From Posidonia oceanica (Eukaryota > Streptophyta > Magnoliopsida > Alismatales > Posidoniaceae), in NCBI GenBank assembly GCA_037176725.1, contig JAZBRS010000060.1, forward strand, positions 51,178,001-51,242,000: 64,000 bases of DNA, written 5' to 3'. The position numbers and the translations under genes are program-made. Numbering within the stretch: position 1 is the stretch's first letter; every line of letters starts with the position of its first letter. A model generated the notes under the pieces. That model did no database searches. It had not been told where the DNA came from and saw only the letters and a program-made list of their open reading frames with translations. Shown here piece by piece: positions 1 to 11,300 of the stretch.

Positions 1-825
1 TAAGTCCCATGCACTGTAGAACTTAGGATTCATTTTTTATTTTTGCATACTGCATTGCATATTTTATCCTCTGTTTTTGTGCATCTGCAGTTAGGTCCAT
101 TTTAAATGGACAGTAACTGTGCTGCATGCATTTTATCTTATTACATTGCATTTTTGACCCTGATCTTTTTAGAAATTGCACTGTGGTCCCGTCCCTTATT
201 TTTCAGAGCATGTTTTCCATACTAAATTGCATTTTGACCCCCTGCATGATTTCAAAATTACACATAGGTCCTTGCATCTTTTAAAAAATTATGTGAAAAG
301 ACCGTTTTACCCCTAAGTTGCATTTTAACTCCCATGTTTGCAAAAATTGCATGTAAACCCTCCATCTGCAGTCCCGGACTCCTTAGAACCCCTGTTTTCT
401 GGAAAATTTGCATTTTAGCCCCTTTCTTTTTCAAAAATACTTTTAAACCCCCGTTCTTTCCAAATGGCGTTTCCTTGTCTTCTCTGGCTTCGCATTGCAT
501 TCCGCATCCATTTAATCTTGCATTTAAGCTCCCCTTTGCATACACTAAGCGCTCCTAACTCCCCTTCACTTGGGAGGACCTCCAGCACACCCCTAGGACC
601 TCCTGGATACTTAGATCCATTCCTCTCTCCTGTTCTGGCCCTTCTGCTCCGGAGCTGCGATATCTTTCAATCCGACCGTCGGATCTCCTCAAGTAAGCTG
701 CCCAGGCGACCGCAGCGAAGCGCTCTTCAGCATGGACCAAACAGATCTCCGATCAGACTCCCGGATCTCCAGGTATATCTTCCTGAACTTCTGCACTGCA
801 TTCATCTTGCATGCCATTTACACCG

Positions 826-1500
826 TTTTGCGTGCCTTTTAGTTTCTTCGCCTCGTTTTGCGTGCCATCATGTTTTATCGCTCCGTTTTGCGCGCCGCCT
901 CTTTGTCTTGCACCTTTTTGCGCGCCCTTTAGTTTTTCGCCTCGTTTCGCGTGTTTTCATGTTTTATCGCTCCGTTTTGCGCGCCGCCTCTCTATCTTGC
1001 ACAGTTTTGCGTGCCATCGCGTTTTATCGCTCCGTTTTGCGCGCCGTTCCCCTGTCCTGCACTGTTTTGCGTGCCTTTCAGTTTTCCCGCCCCGTTTTGC
1101 GTGTTTTCTCGTTTTCACGCTCCGCTTTGCGTGCCTTTCAGTTTTCTCGCCCCGTTTCGCGCGTTTTCTTGTTTTCTCGCTCCGTTTTGCGCGCCACTCC
1201 TTTGCCTTGCGCCGTTTTGCGTGCCTTTTAGTTTTTTGCCTCGTTTTGTGTGTTCTCATGTTTTCTCGCTCCGTTTTGCACGCCGCTCCTCTGTCTTGCA
1301 CCGTTTTGCGTGCCCTTTAGTTTTCTTGCCTCGTTTTGCGCGCAGTCTTGTTTTCCTGCGCCGTTTTGCGTGCCCTTTCGTTTTCTCGTCTCGTTTTGCG
1401 TGCCCTGGTGTTTTCTTGCCTAGTTTTGCGCCCTTCTTTCGTTTTCTCGCACGGTTTTGCGTTCTTGTTCCCTTTCTTGCCCCATTTTGGCATGTCAACC
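826..1500 (+). repeat. E1 5' LTR tandem array, about 30-bp subunits in 89-bp units
   Basis: The motif TTTTGCG(T/C)G recurs every 29-30 bases, in sets of three that make an 89-bp higher-order unit (one subunit ends in GCCTTTTAG, one in TGTTTTC, one in a CTTGCAC tail). The copies are imperfect and the last ones (about 1456 on) degrade. The same array is in the E1 3' LTR at 21719-22393 and is longer in E2. Confidence 0.85.
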
Positions 1501-1835
1501 CTGTTCTCGCATCTTTTTGCATACTTCTTTCGTTCCTCGCACTGTTTTACGCCGTTTTCCCTTGCATGTCGATTGCATTGCATGGTTTTCTCGCTGTTTC
1601 GCTTTTTCGCCTGCATTTGCATATAGGGCGATGATGCTTACTGTCCGGAGTTCTCACGAGCCAGGTTTCGCCCGGTTCGGAACACAGACAGCGTTGCTGA
1701 GCGTTTAGATTGCACGTTTACTTCCTTGCATCGTCTTTTATCACTTAGAGCACACCTTCGAGCATTTAGACAGGCATTCATTGGCACTTAGGCATTCAAA
1801 GTCTGCATTTCCCTGCATATGCGAGCGTAAGCCTA

Positions 1836-1950
1836 GAAAGACCGATTCTCGGGCGTGTCGGGGGTGCCTAACACCTTCCCCGTGCGTAACAGGAGTCCTT
1901 ACCCTCTCTTGGCCCGCAATGACCATATTGCCCTTGTCCTAGGCACGAGT
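1836..1950 (+). promoter_or_regulatory. Conserved LTR block with GGTGCCTAACACCTTCCCC
   Basis: This block runs from AGAAAGACCGATTC through GGTGCCTAACACCTTCCCC to a CCTAGGCACGAGTCA end. It recurs in the E1 3' LTR (about 22729-22843), in E3 on the minus strand (about 48110-48215) and in E5 (about 60317-60432), although the surrounding LTR sequence has diverged. The GGTGCCTAACACCTTCCC motif is familiar from many plant Ogre/Tat LTRs. Its function is unknown to me; a polyadenylation, packaging or reverse-transcription role is only inference. Confidence 0.6.
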
Positions 1951-2080
1951 CACATTATTTGCATTCATTTGCATCTTATTTCTTTTGCATTGCTTTGCTT
2001 TGCATTCTTTTTTTGCTTGGTTTTGCGCGATTATCCACGCATTTCCCCGATTTTCCTCGTCTTCCGATTTAATAGACTTG

Positions 2081-2091
2081 GTGGCGACTCC
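2081..2091 (+). other. PBS-like copy inside the LTR
   Basis: GTGGCGACTCC here is identical to the first bases of the true PBS region (2257-2267), 176 bases upstream. Related copies lie at comparable places in E3 (about 47957-47965, minus strand) and E5 (about 60560-60570, one base changed). Confidence 0.6.
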
Positions 2092-2257
2092 GATTTTGTC
2101 TTATCTTCTTCTTTTCTCTCCCTTTTTCCCTTTCTTAAATGTTTTCGAGTTAGGTCTTCCTTCTCGGACATAGCCGCTTATAGTGAGCCTGATTCCGATC
2201 GGTGCACGCGAGCTTTGGCATCGTGCATGGACGATCCGAACACCGGGATTACTACAG

Positions 2258-2275
2258 TGGCGACTCCGCTGGGGA
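2258..2275 (+). promoter_or_regulatory. E1 primer binding site, tRNA-Arg
   Basis: TGGCGACTCCGCTGGGGA is complementary to the 3' end (including CCA) of plant tRNA-Arg with an ACG-type body. It starts two bases after the LTR end at 2256. tRNA-Arg priming is known for Ogre-like elements. Confidence 0.9.
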
Positions 2276-3594
2276 TACTAGACTCCGGCTTTCGCCTCCG
2301 CTTTCGTTCGCTTGCTTTGTGTTTTTGTTTGCCTTTGTGTCTCTGTCTGCCTTTGTGTTTCCTTTGTCTGTTTTGCTCGCTTTTCTGTGCAAACACCTAG
2401 CGAGTCGCTTCATGGCCACTCTGTTCAGGTTTTGCACCCCTTTCACCTCGGTTTGCGCTCTCTTTTACTTGGCTTTGCTTCTGTGCTTGTTTATTTACTT
2501 GTTGTCTTGCTTATGCTCTTACTTCCTTTCCAGCTTACTTGTCTTTACTTTCTTTGCCTTACTTACTTGTTATTGCTTTAATTTTCGCACAATGCCTGTC
2601 TATATACTTGTTTGGCAACAATACACGCTTTTTGAATGATGAATGCTTCCTTTTACACACTTGCTATGTCACTACACACGCACATACCTTGCATACCTGC
2701 CTTTTGACTTGATGAATGTTTTTTTCTTCACCATTATGCTCACGAACACTTGCACATGCCATGCACATGCCTTTTGTTGTGTTGTATGATTGTTTGCTTG
2801 CCATGCTTGACTGATTTTCTTCCCTTTCGCACTTGCCATGCTTAGGATAGTAGAAACTTGTCTGTTCTCCCTATGGTTAACTAAAAAATGCAAGTAAAAG
2901 AATTCCTAGGGGCAACTAGAGACTCTGAACAATCCTTCACTCCCCTTTTGGTTAATAAAATGTGCAAGATAAAAGACTTTAATCATTTGCATAAGCATCA
3001 TATAGGGCATGCATTCTTCTCCTCTGAGTCCACCTACTAGTCTGCGAAGGACGGTTCCGGCTTCTCACCCCGATGCTTTGGCAAGGTGTGAGTCAGTCGG
3101 TCTGTCCCCCCTTGTCCGGGGTCGTGTCGGTGTTAGTGGAGGGTACCACCCACGCTTTGGCGGGGTAGAGGCCACCAACGCACCACCCTGTCATTACCTG
3201 AGCTTTGGGCCGGGAGTTAGACAGGGAGCCTACTTTTCTGACTTGAGTCGGTGACCCGTACACCCAGGGATACCCGAAGTAGACAACCTTGCTAGGAAAC
3301 ACTAGTTAGGTGAGGGGGGCATACTAGAAAGCATACATGACATTCATGCCATAACATAATGCATTTGCATCTCTTTCTTTTCTAACCCTAGTTTCTCGTT
3401 GTGTCTTTAGCAGAGCTCAGTAAGCGATCTCCTTAGCTAGAGCTCGGGTCTCTCCTTTGCTGACATCTCTGCTGAGACACCTGTGCTCGACCATCCCTTT
3501 TTCTGAGCTACTCGTCTTTGCGAGCATAGCTCCTCGTAGAGCCCGTCCCCTTTTCCCTCGTCGCAGCCCCGTTTTGACTCGCTCTCGGTCAGCA
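2276..3594 (+). other. E1 untranslated leader
   Basis: About 1.3 kb between PBS and gag with no convincing ORF. It holds a T/C-rich stretch (2290-2600), a purine/AT-rich middle and a GC-rich part (3010-3300). The GC-rich part and the segment just after it are clearly recognisable in the E3 leader (about 46740-47110, minus strand), so they are inherited family sequence. The first-ORF gene of classical Ogre elements is not here. Confidence 0.7.
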
Positions 3595-5379
3595 ATGGTC
3601 CAGCGCACTGTCGAGACCCCCCTCACCCTTGCCTCGGAGGTGGTTCCCGCTCCGGCCCTTCCGGTTCCCGTTTCTAACCCCTCTGTGCCCTCTGTGACGC
3701 CAGGCTTTTCCCCTCTGTCGTCTGGGGCACCCCAGTTTGCTGTGGGACAGTGGCAGACGCCCGTTCCTCCTGATCCGGTCGCCGAGTCCATCTTGATGAC
3801 CACTTCACGTGTTCTGGAGGCACCACTGACCCCACCTTCTCAGGGTTTTGTCACTTTTGACCCTTCTGCTGCGGCGACTCTCGCCTTAGGATTCCAGTCT
3901 CCCGGACAGTCCGGATCTCTTGGTTCTGGTTCCTCGCCGGCACTGCAATTCAGTGTTCCCACTGACGGGACACCTGAAGAGCAGTACCAGCAACTGATGG
4001 ACACTATCCAGCGGCTGCAGGGTATAGCTCTATCAGTCCGCCCTCCTTCCCCTCCTGTTGTTCCTGAGGTTCCTGTGCGGCCTGCTCCCGCACATCTTGC
4101 ATTGCACTCTGCACTTCCGCCTCGACCATCGTCCCAACTGCTCACGGTTCCGACGATGGGGGCACGTATTCCGCCTCTTGCATCAGCACCACACCTCACA
4201 CAGCATACACCTCCGCCACCTGGTGGCCAGTCATTCGGACTGGTGGGAGCACAGTATCTCGCAGGCCCGTCCCCCGGCATCGCCCCGGTACGGCCGCTGA
4301 TGCTCCAGCATCCTGCACCCACCGCACAGCATACCGTCTATCCTCCCCCTTTGCATCAGGCTCAGAATTCCACATGCATCCCTCCTTGCACTCCACCACA
4401 GCACGGGTATGCCGGCCATCACCTTGCGTCACCAGGCGACGTGATGGTGGATCCGGAGGAGCACCTCGGTGCGACCCATTCGGCATACGTGGTCCCTGCC
4501 CCCGCTGCCCCATCTCCTGTAGCAGCTATCCCAGACCCCATCAACAACAGGATGGATGTTCTGGAGAAGGCACTGCGTCTAGTGCAGGGCATGGACCACC
4601 AGACCTACCAGTTCCGAGACCTCTGCTGTTTCCCAGAGGCGGTACTCCCCCCGAAGTTCAAAATACCGGACTTCGAGAAATATGATGGTAGGGGCTGCCC
4701 TATAGCCCATCTGAAGGCGTACTGCGGTGATCTCGCCCAACTCCAGGCGGACGAGAGGTTGCTGATCCGCCTGTTCCAGAAGAGTTTGTCTGGTCCCGCC
4801 CTCAAGTGGTTCACCTCGCTTGACATGGCTACGATCAAGACCTGGAACGACCTAAGCCAGGCGTTCTTGGAACAGTACTCCTTCAACCTCGATCTGGTCC
4901 CAAAGCGCGCGGACTTGATCGCAACCAAGCAGAATCCGGGCGAGCCGTTCGGGGAGTACGTCGGCCGCTGGCGTGCCCTTGCCTCGCAAGTTCGAGATAG
5001 GCCCTCCGACGAGGAGTCTATCGAGATCATCATAAAAGGGGCACAGCCGTCTACCGGAGCTCTGCTTAGCATCCAACCCGTCACGACCTTCACTGCTTTG
5101 ATCCGAGCTGGCACCCGCGTAGAGAGTTCGTTGCGGAGTGGCAACTTCCCCGCACTCTCTGTGCTTGCCAGGCAGGCCCTCGCCAGCAACGACGGTAGTA
5201 GCAGCAGCGCCATCAACAACAACAGCAGTCTCAACAACAATCGTCCCAAGAGGAAGGATCCGCCGAAGCCTGTTGTCGCATACGTCGACTCCCCCGCTGC
5301 ACCCGTCCGTCTGGCGTCCCGGCCTGCTCCTCCTCAGATCTATTACGCACCTGCACCTAGGACACACCCTACACCATAG
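3595..5379 (+). CDS. gag: E1 gag, N-terminal and capsid part, ended by in-frame TAG
   Basis: Structural Gag protein of E1, 594 residues to the stop. I chose the ATG at 3595 because the surrounding residues (SRS-A/I-M-V/A-Q) are conserved in E3, while the frame upstream has no other ATG. Residues 1 to about 340 are Pro/Ser-rich and low in complexity. Residues about 358-520, from PDFEKYDG, form the retrotransposon Gag domain, with the LKWF, TWNDLSQAFLEQY and EPFGEYVGRWRALA motifs. The TAG at 5377-5379 falls before the zinc knuckle; the same frame stays open afterwards to 12300. E2 has a glutamine codon at this place, so the stop is most simply an inactivating mutation of E1, not a programmed readthrough site. 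The zinc knuckle lies just past the stop at about 5593-5634. Confidence 0.85.
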   Translation: MVQRTVETPLTLASEVVPAPALPVPVSNPSVPSVTPGFSPLSSGAPQFAVGQWQTPVPPDPVAESILMTTSRVLEAPLTPPSQGFVTFDPSAAATLALGFQSPGQSGSLGSGSSPALQFSVPTDGTPEEQYQQLMDTIQRLQGIALSVRPPSPPVVPEVPVRPAPAHLALHSALPPRPSSQLLTVPTMGARIPPLASAPHLTQHTPPPPGGQSFGLVGAQYLAGPSPGIAPVRPLMLQHPAPTAQHTVYPPPLHQAQNSTCIPPCTPPQHGYAGHHLASPGDVMVDPEEHLGATHSAYVVPAPAAPSPVAAIPDPINNRMDVLEKALRLVQGMDHQTYQFRDLCCFPEAVLPPKFKIPDFEKYDGRGCPIAHLKAYCGDLAQLQADERLLIRLFQKSLSGPALKWFTSLDMATIKTWNDLSQAFLEQYSFNLDLVPKRADLIATKQNPGEPFGEYVGRWRALASQVRDRPSDEESIEIIIKGAQPSTGALLSIQPVTTFTALIRAGTRVESSLRSGNFPALSVLARQALASNDGSSSSAINNNSSLNNNRPKRKDPPKPVVAYVDSPAAPVRLASRPAPPQIYYAPAPRTHPTP

Positions 5380-8300
5380 ATCACTACCACCGCTCGACCG
5401 GTCTATCCTGCCGCACCGGTTCAGCAAGGACAATTCCCGAGGCCGAGACGGCCACCCATGGAGAAGCGGAAGTTCGCCCCACTGGTGGAACCGCTCAGTG
5501 CCGTCCTCCCGAAGGTTGCGTCGCTCCTGCGATTTTCGGAGGTTCGCCCGCCACCAAACCCACTACCGCATTGGTTTAAGGCGAACCTTTTCTGCGACTT
5601 TCATCGAAGCGTCGGGCATTCGACTGATAGTTGCTTCACTCTCCGGAATGCTATCCAGGACTTGATCGAATCGGGAACGATTGTGATCGACACGCACGAG
5701 GCATCCACTTCTGCACCATCTCATGCACCTGCATCAGCATCTACCCCAGCTAATGTTGTCCGCCGACCCCTGCCGGAGCACTCCTATTCAGGAGGCGCAG
5801 GGACCTCAGGAATTCACTCCTTGTTTCCTTCTGGACCTCCCACATCCGTGGTAGATCCTTCCGAGCTTATCCATGATGTTTCTACTCCCTTTCCAGTCTC
5901 TCTCTATCTTGCAGTTATCTCCGGTTCCGAGTCGGACGTCCATATGATCCGACCGCGCGCCAGGCCAGAGCGTCCTCCTGCATCAGCCGCCATGCTTTCC
6001 CGGGCCCATGCCCCAATACATCTCCTAGTCAGACCTCAGCCAGAGCTTCCCGTGCACTTACTAGCAAGACCTCAGTCCCCACCTAGCTTGCCTTCCCAAC
6101 TACCCTCCTGTCCATGCCCTCTTCAGCCTGCAGCCCCTCTCGTGCTCGCCGCACGCGCTCCCGTGGTTATTAACCTAACCCGAGATACCCATCGCGTACC
6201 TTACAGCTACGCCACAGAGATGTGTGCGGAAGTGACGCGATCGGGGAGGGTCTACAGACCTCCGGCACCAGTAACCAGGCCTAGTCATCCACAACCTGCA
6301 AGACCATTGCCTTTGGTCCAACCTGTAGTCCCACCACCTTCAGGCCAGCCTCTTGAATTCACCATAGCTGAACCTGTCCCTACAACTGCACCGCCTGCTA
6401 CCAAGAAATGCCAGCCTAAAGCCGACATCACGTCCCAGCTCAAAAAAGTTAAAGCCGACATATCCATCTGGGACCTGATACACACCTCGGCTGAGCACCG
6501 CGAAGCTTTCCTTCGCGTATTCCAAGCCGCCCGTGTGTCCCAAGCCATAGAGCCCGCCGCCTTGGAAAGCATGGTTGGAATGATCGCGGAGCCCCAGGTC
6601 ATCACTTTCACGAGTGATGAACTGCCTCCGGCAGGGATTAATCACAATCAACCCTTATTCGTCACGGTACAATTCAAGAACTTTCGCATTCCCCTTGCAC
6701 TGGTCGATAATGGGTCAGGCCTTAACGTCTGTCCCTTGCGAACAGCAACCAAGCTCGGATTCAAGGCCGAGGACATTACTCCAGCTGTAAAGGGAATGAC
6801 AGCTTTTGATAACACTCACCATGACGCTCTAGGGATTTTGGTTATCCCTCTTACCATCGGCCCGGTCACATTCGATGTGGAATTCTACGTCGTCGACTTG
6901 GAACCTAACATCAACTTCCTGCTTGGGCGCCCTTGGCTCCACAAGCATCAGGTTATCCCCTCGACCCTCCATCGCATGATCAAGTTCCGCCGAGGCGACG
7001 ATGTTATCGTTGTCATGGCGGAGAATTTTGAGAAGGAGCGGATCGAGGCGGTCTCTTCTATCTCTTCGCGGACTGTCCCCTTTAACCCTGATCTCTCGAA
7101 CGCTTTGTATCGCGTTAATCGGTGCGAGCCGATTAACTTTTTGCCAGATCTTGAACGTGTCAACTCCTTGGCCGTTCACAACAACCCCTTTCGGATGGTC
7201 GAGAACGTTTGTCATAGATGGGGCTACGTCAAAGGGACACCGCTCGGGCGACATGGCCAAGGAATCGCTGAACCGATCGTGACAGAGGAACGAAGAGACA
7301 ACGAGGGTCTAGGTTACGACCCTCACTTCGATAAAGGCAAGCGCCCGCAAGCAAAGAATCAGAGAATGGTCATACCTCGGAGCTTGGCCAATTTCACGAG
7401 CGTAGGTATCCTGGACTCAAGCACAGTTCAAGCCGTAGTGCCGTCGGAGCCGTGTCAAAGCCCTCCGCCACCGGAGGAGGACTGGGTCTGCGTTGAGGAC
7501 TACTACTCGGACGAGGAACAGTCGAGCACAACAGGGGCAGTTCAGATTTGTAGTGAAAGCCAGCCAAGCCCAATAGCACATCAGTCGGTTTATCTGGCCA
7601 CTCCTTTCACAGATCATGAAACAGCAGTCTTGACAGAACACTCGGCAGATCTGACAGTCTCTGATTCTCCTGCAGCCATGTCAGCGCCACTAGCACCAAT
7701 TCAAGCACAGTCAGTCAGTTCGCAGGCAACCGTTGTCGCATCAGTGCAACTACCACCTTCGCGGAAAGGTCAGTCGCTGAGTTCAGTCAGCAGCACAGCT
7801 CGGCCCTTTTCGGAGGCCACACCGCAGGCAATACAGCCAGTTCAGTCGGTCACACTTCCCCTTGCCGCAGACCGGCAACTTTCATGGCCAGATCCTATGG
7901 CATCGGAGGCCGCGCTCTCATCATCATCGCCAGTCGCGGAGAACCAGCTGAGCATCGCGGTCTCCCGGCCTTCGGGCCCTCAAGAGAGCACCTCCGCCCA
8001 TCCTCTAACAGCAGCAGTCACTCTGGCAGCATATCCATCTGCAATCCCTCTGACTAGACCATCTGGGTCTCCCTTGCCGGGACAGTCGCAATCAGGCGCG
8101 CCCGTGAGTCAGAGGGTACAAGTATCAGAGACAGCAATCCATCTCGCAGCCGAGCTAGTGCCTCAGGCCCTCGGCGCCTATTATGTCGATTCACCACCAG
8201 ATGAGGAAGAAGAAGGGGCAGTAGAAGCCCAAGTCGATTCATGGATGTCGGATTTGGAGCTGCTTTACCAAGAACAGCTTGAATCCATAGTAGAAGACTT

Positions 8301-11300
8301 GGCACGACACCAAGCCGCAGAAAGGAAAGGAAAAGCCGTAATTACGGATCCTCCTCTGCGAGAGGGCTCCACCTCCATCATGGCCCTGGAAGACAATTCA
8401 AGAATGACGGACTCCTCTAGACCCGATGAGCTCATCGCCATTCAACCCGAAGGTGGGCCTAGTTGGCTTGTGCAGCACATGCCTCATTCGGGCAGGATAG
8501 CAAGGGGCGGCAGTATCCAAGTCAACCGCCGGTCCGATACGCCCTCCACAAGCATGTTAGTAGATTCAGAAGAAGAGGCACCAGTGGATCACACAACCAC
8601 GGCAACAGAACAGAAAGCAGAATCAGTAACAGAGTTGTCAGAAGTTTCAGTGGCAGAGTCATCAGCAGTATTAGTTACAGAGCCAGTGAAGCCTTCAGTA
8701 GTGTCAGCAGAACGTGCAGTAGTGTCATCAACAGCAGAGCAGACAGCAGAAGCCGCCAGAGCAGAGGTCGCACACCATAGATTCAGAAACACTCGGGTAG
8801 GCGTGACCATCCTGAGGCGTCACCGGGGCCAAGAAGCAGAACTCCTGCACTCCTTCGATGTGACAAACCCCACTTTCGAAAAGGAGATTCTCTCGGAACT
8901 TGTTGCGTACGGAGAGGAAGATGGTACAGGCGAGGATGAGAATGATGACCCATCGCCTGAGTTCCGGCCCTATGACGACGACCCGGAAGGTCCCAATCTG
9001 CATGTTGAGGAAGAAACGGAGACTATAAACCTCGGCACAGCCGAAGAAACCAAAGAAGTTCGCATCAGTGCCCTGCTATCACCACAAGTCAGGATAGAAT
9101 TCATCGCATTCCTGAGGGAGTATGCGGATGTCTTCGCCTGGACTTATGAAGACATGGTCGGCCTGGATGTCGAAATAGTGGTCCATAACTTGCCCTTGAA
9201 GCCAGATGCCAAGCCAGTTAAGCAGAAACTAAGAAGATGGCGACCACAGTGGCTGCTCATGATCAAGGAAGAAATAATGAAGCAGCTTGATGTTAACTTT
9301 TTAAAGGTCATCCTTTACCCTGAATGGCTTGCAAACATCGTGCCAGTGCCCAAGAAGGACGGCCGGATCCGGGTATGTATCGACTACAGGGACCTGAACA
9401 AGGCGAGTCCCAAGGACGACTTCCCACTGCCTCACATTGACGTCCTAGTCGACAATACCGCAGGCCACAAGATGCTATCCTTTATGGATGGCTTCTCCGG
9501 CTATAATCAGATCAAGATGGCAGAAGAAGACATGGAAAAAACTTCGTTCATCACCCCCTGGGGGGTCTTCTGTTATCAGGTTATGCCGTTTGGGTTGAAG
9601 AATGCTGGCGCAACATATCAGAGGGCCATGACCACACTTTTCCACGACCTCATGCACCAAGAAGTGGAGGTCTATGTAGACGACATGATCGCAAAGACCA
9701 AGGAGCCTGAGGATCACCTTAGTTGCCTAAAGAAGCTCTTTGACCGTCTGAGGAAGTACAGACTGAGGCTTAACCCCAACAAGTGCGTATTCGGGGTTTC
9801 GTCTGGCAAACTGCTTGGCTACATTGTTAGCCAAAGGGGAATCGAAGTGGACCCGATGAAGGCTAAAGCCATCGTGGAGATGCCACCCCCTAGAACCGAA
9901 AAGGAGGTTCGAGGCCTACTTGGGCGTTTACAGTACATCAGCCGCTTCATTGCACAGCTCACGCCCATCTGCGAGCCCATCTTCAAACTTCTGAGGAAGA
10001 ATGCACAAATCGACTGGAATGAAGAATGTCAAGCCGCATTTGAGAAGATCAAACAGCTACTGGTCAAACCCCCTGTCTTGGTCCCTTCCACACCAGGAAG
10101 ACCCCTGCTCCTCTATCTGTCAACCACACAGCATTCCATGGGCGCTGTCCTGGGCCAACACGACGAATCTGGCAGGAAAGAGCGCGCCATCTACTACCTG
10201 AGCAAAAAGTTCAATGAATGTGAAGCCAGGTACAGCATGATGGAGAAAACCTGTTTATCCCTTGTCTGGGCCGCACAGAAACTGAGGCACTATATGATGG
10301 CGTACCCGGTTCAGCTTTTGTGCCGTCATGATCCCATCAAGTTCCTCTTCCAAAAGCCGGCTCTGGTGGGCAGATGTGTCAAGTGGCAGGTGTTGTTGTC
10401 CCAATATGACATCACTTTTGTCACGCAGAGATCTATGAAGGGCCAGGCCATGGCGGATCACCTCGCGGATTTCCCTCTGCCCGAATATCAACCCCTCCAG
10501 ACGCAGTTCCCTGACGAGGACATTCTTTTTGCGACGAAGGACTCAGAAGAGAGGAACCTTGAAGAGCAAGAGCAGTGGCGGTTGTACTTCGACGGCGCCG
10601 TCAATAAGAAGGGTCGAGGCATAGGTGCAGTGCTGACCACGCCTCATGGACAGATGATTCCTTTTGCGAGGAAGCTGACTTTCGCATGCACGAACAATGA
10701 AGCAGAATACGAGGCATGCATCCTGGGTTTGAAAGTCGCCCTCGAACACAAAGCACAGAAGTTGCACGTGCACGGTGATGCCATGTTGGTAATCTCTCAG
10801 GTGAATGGCGATTGGAGGACAAAAGACCCCAAGCTCGTGCCATATCACGAATGTCTGCTGAGGCTAATAGAGGAGTTCGAGAGCATTGATTTCACATACA
10901 TGAACAGGGCAAAGAATGCGTATGCAGACGCATTAGCGACCTTGGCTTCTTGGCTCAGCATACCAGACAATAGCATGGTGGATGTGTCAGTCACCTGCAT
11001 TGAGGAGCCTGCCCATTGCATGAATATTGAGGAAGCGGATCCGACAGTGGAGCAGCCATGGTATCATGACATCAAAGCATTCTTGGAGTCCGGTAGCGTC
11101 CCATCCGGCACCACTGCAGAAGATAAGAGAACTTTGGCGCGCCTGGCGTCAAAATATGTACTGGGGGCTGGGCAGTTATACAGAAGATCATACAATCAGA
11201 TGCTGTTACGCTGCTTGGACAAACCAGAGGCTGACACCTTAATGCTTCAAGTGCATGCCGGGGCCTGCGGCCCGCACATGAACGGTGTCCTCTTAGCCAA

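Larger units (their letters stand above)
1..2256 (+). repeat. E1 5' LTR, 3' part only
   Basis: This matches 20894-23149 base for base apart from about 19 substitutions and ends in ACTACA just before the PBS. It holds a diverged run of TTGCATTTT-type motifs (about 170-450), a 30-bp-subunit array (826-1500), a conserved block near 1836-1950 and a PBS-like copy (2081-2091). The first 3287 bases of the LTR lie left of the window. The open reading frames in it come from the stop-poor repeat array and are not genes. Confidence 0.93.

Noticed and set aside
811..1634. ORFs of 169-255 codons in the E1 LTR arrays and their copies near 21700-22527
   Set aside because: Same repeat artefact; several frames are open at once.
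2276..3594. Classical Ogre first ORF before gag
   Set aside because: No frame of sufficient length or conservation with E3 exists in the leader.
4605..5433. Antisense ORFs of 193-214 codons opposite gag (and copies at 36329-37157)
   Set aside because: Shadows of the conserved gag coding sequence; no domain and no independent support.
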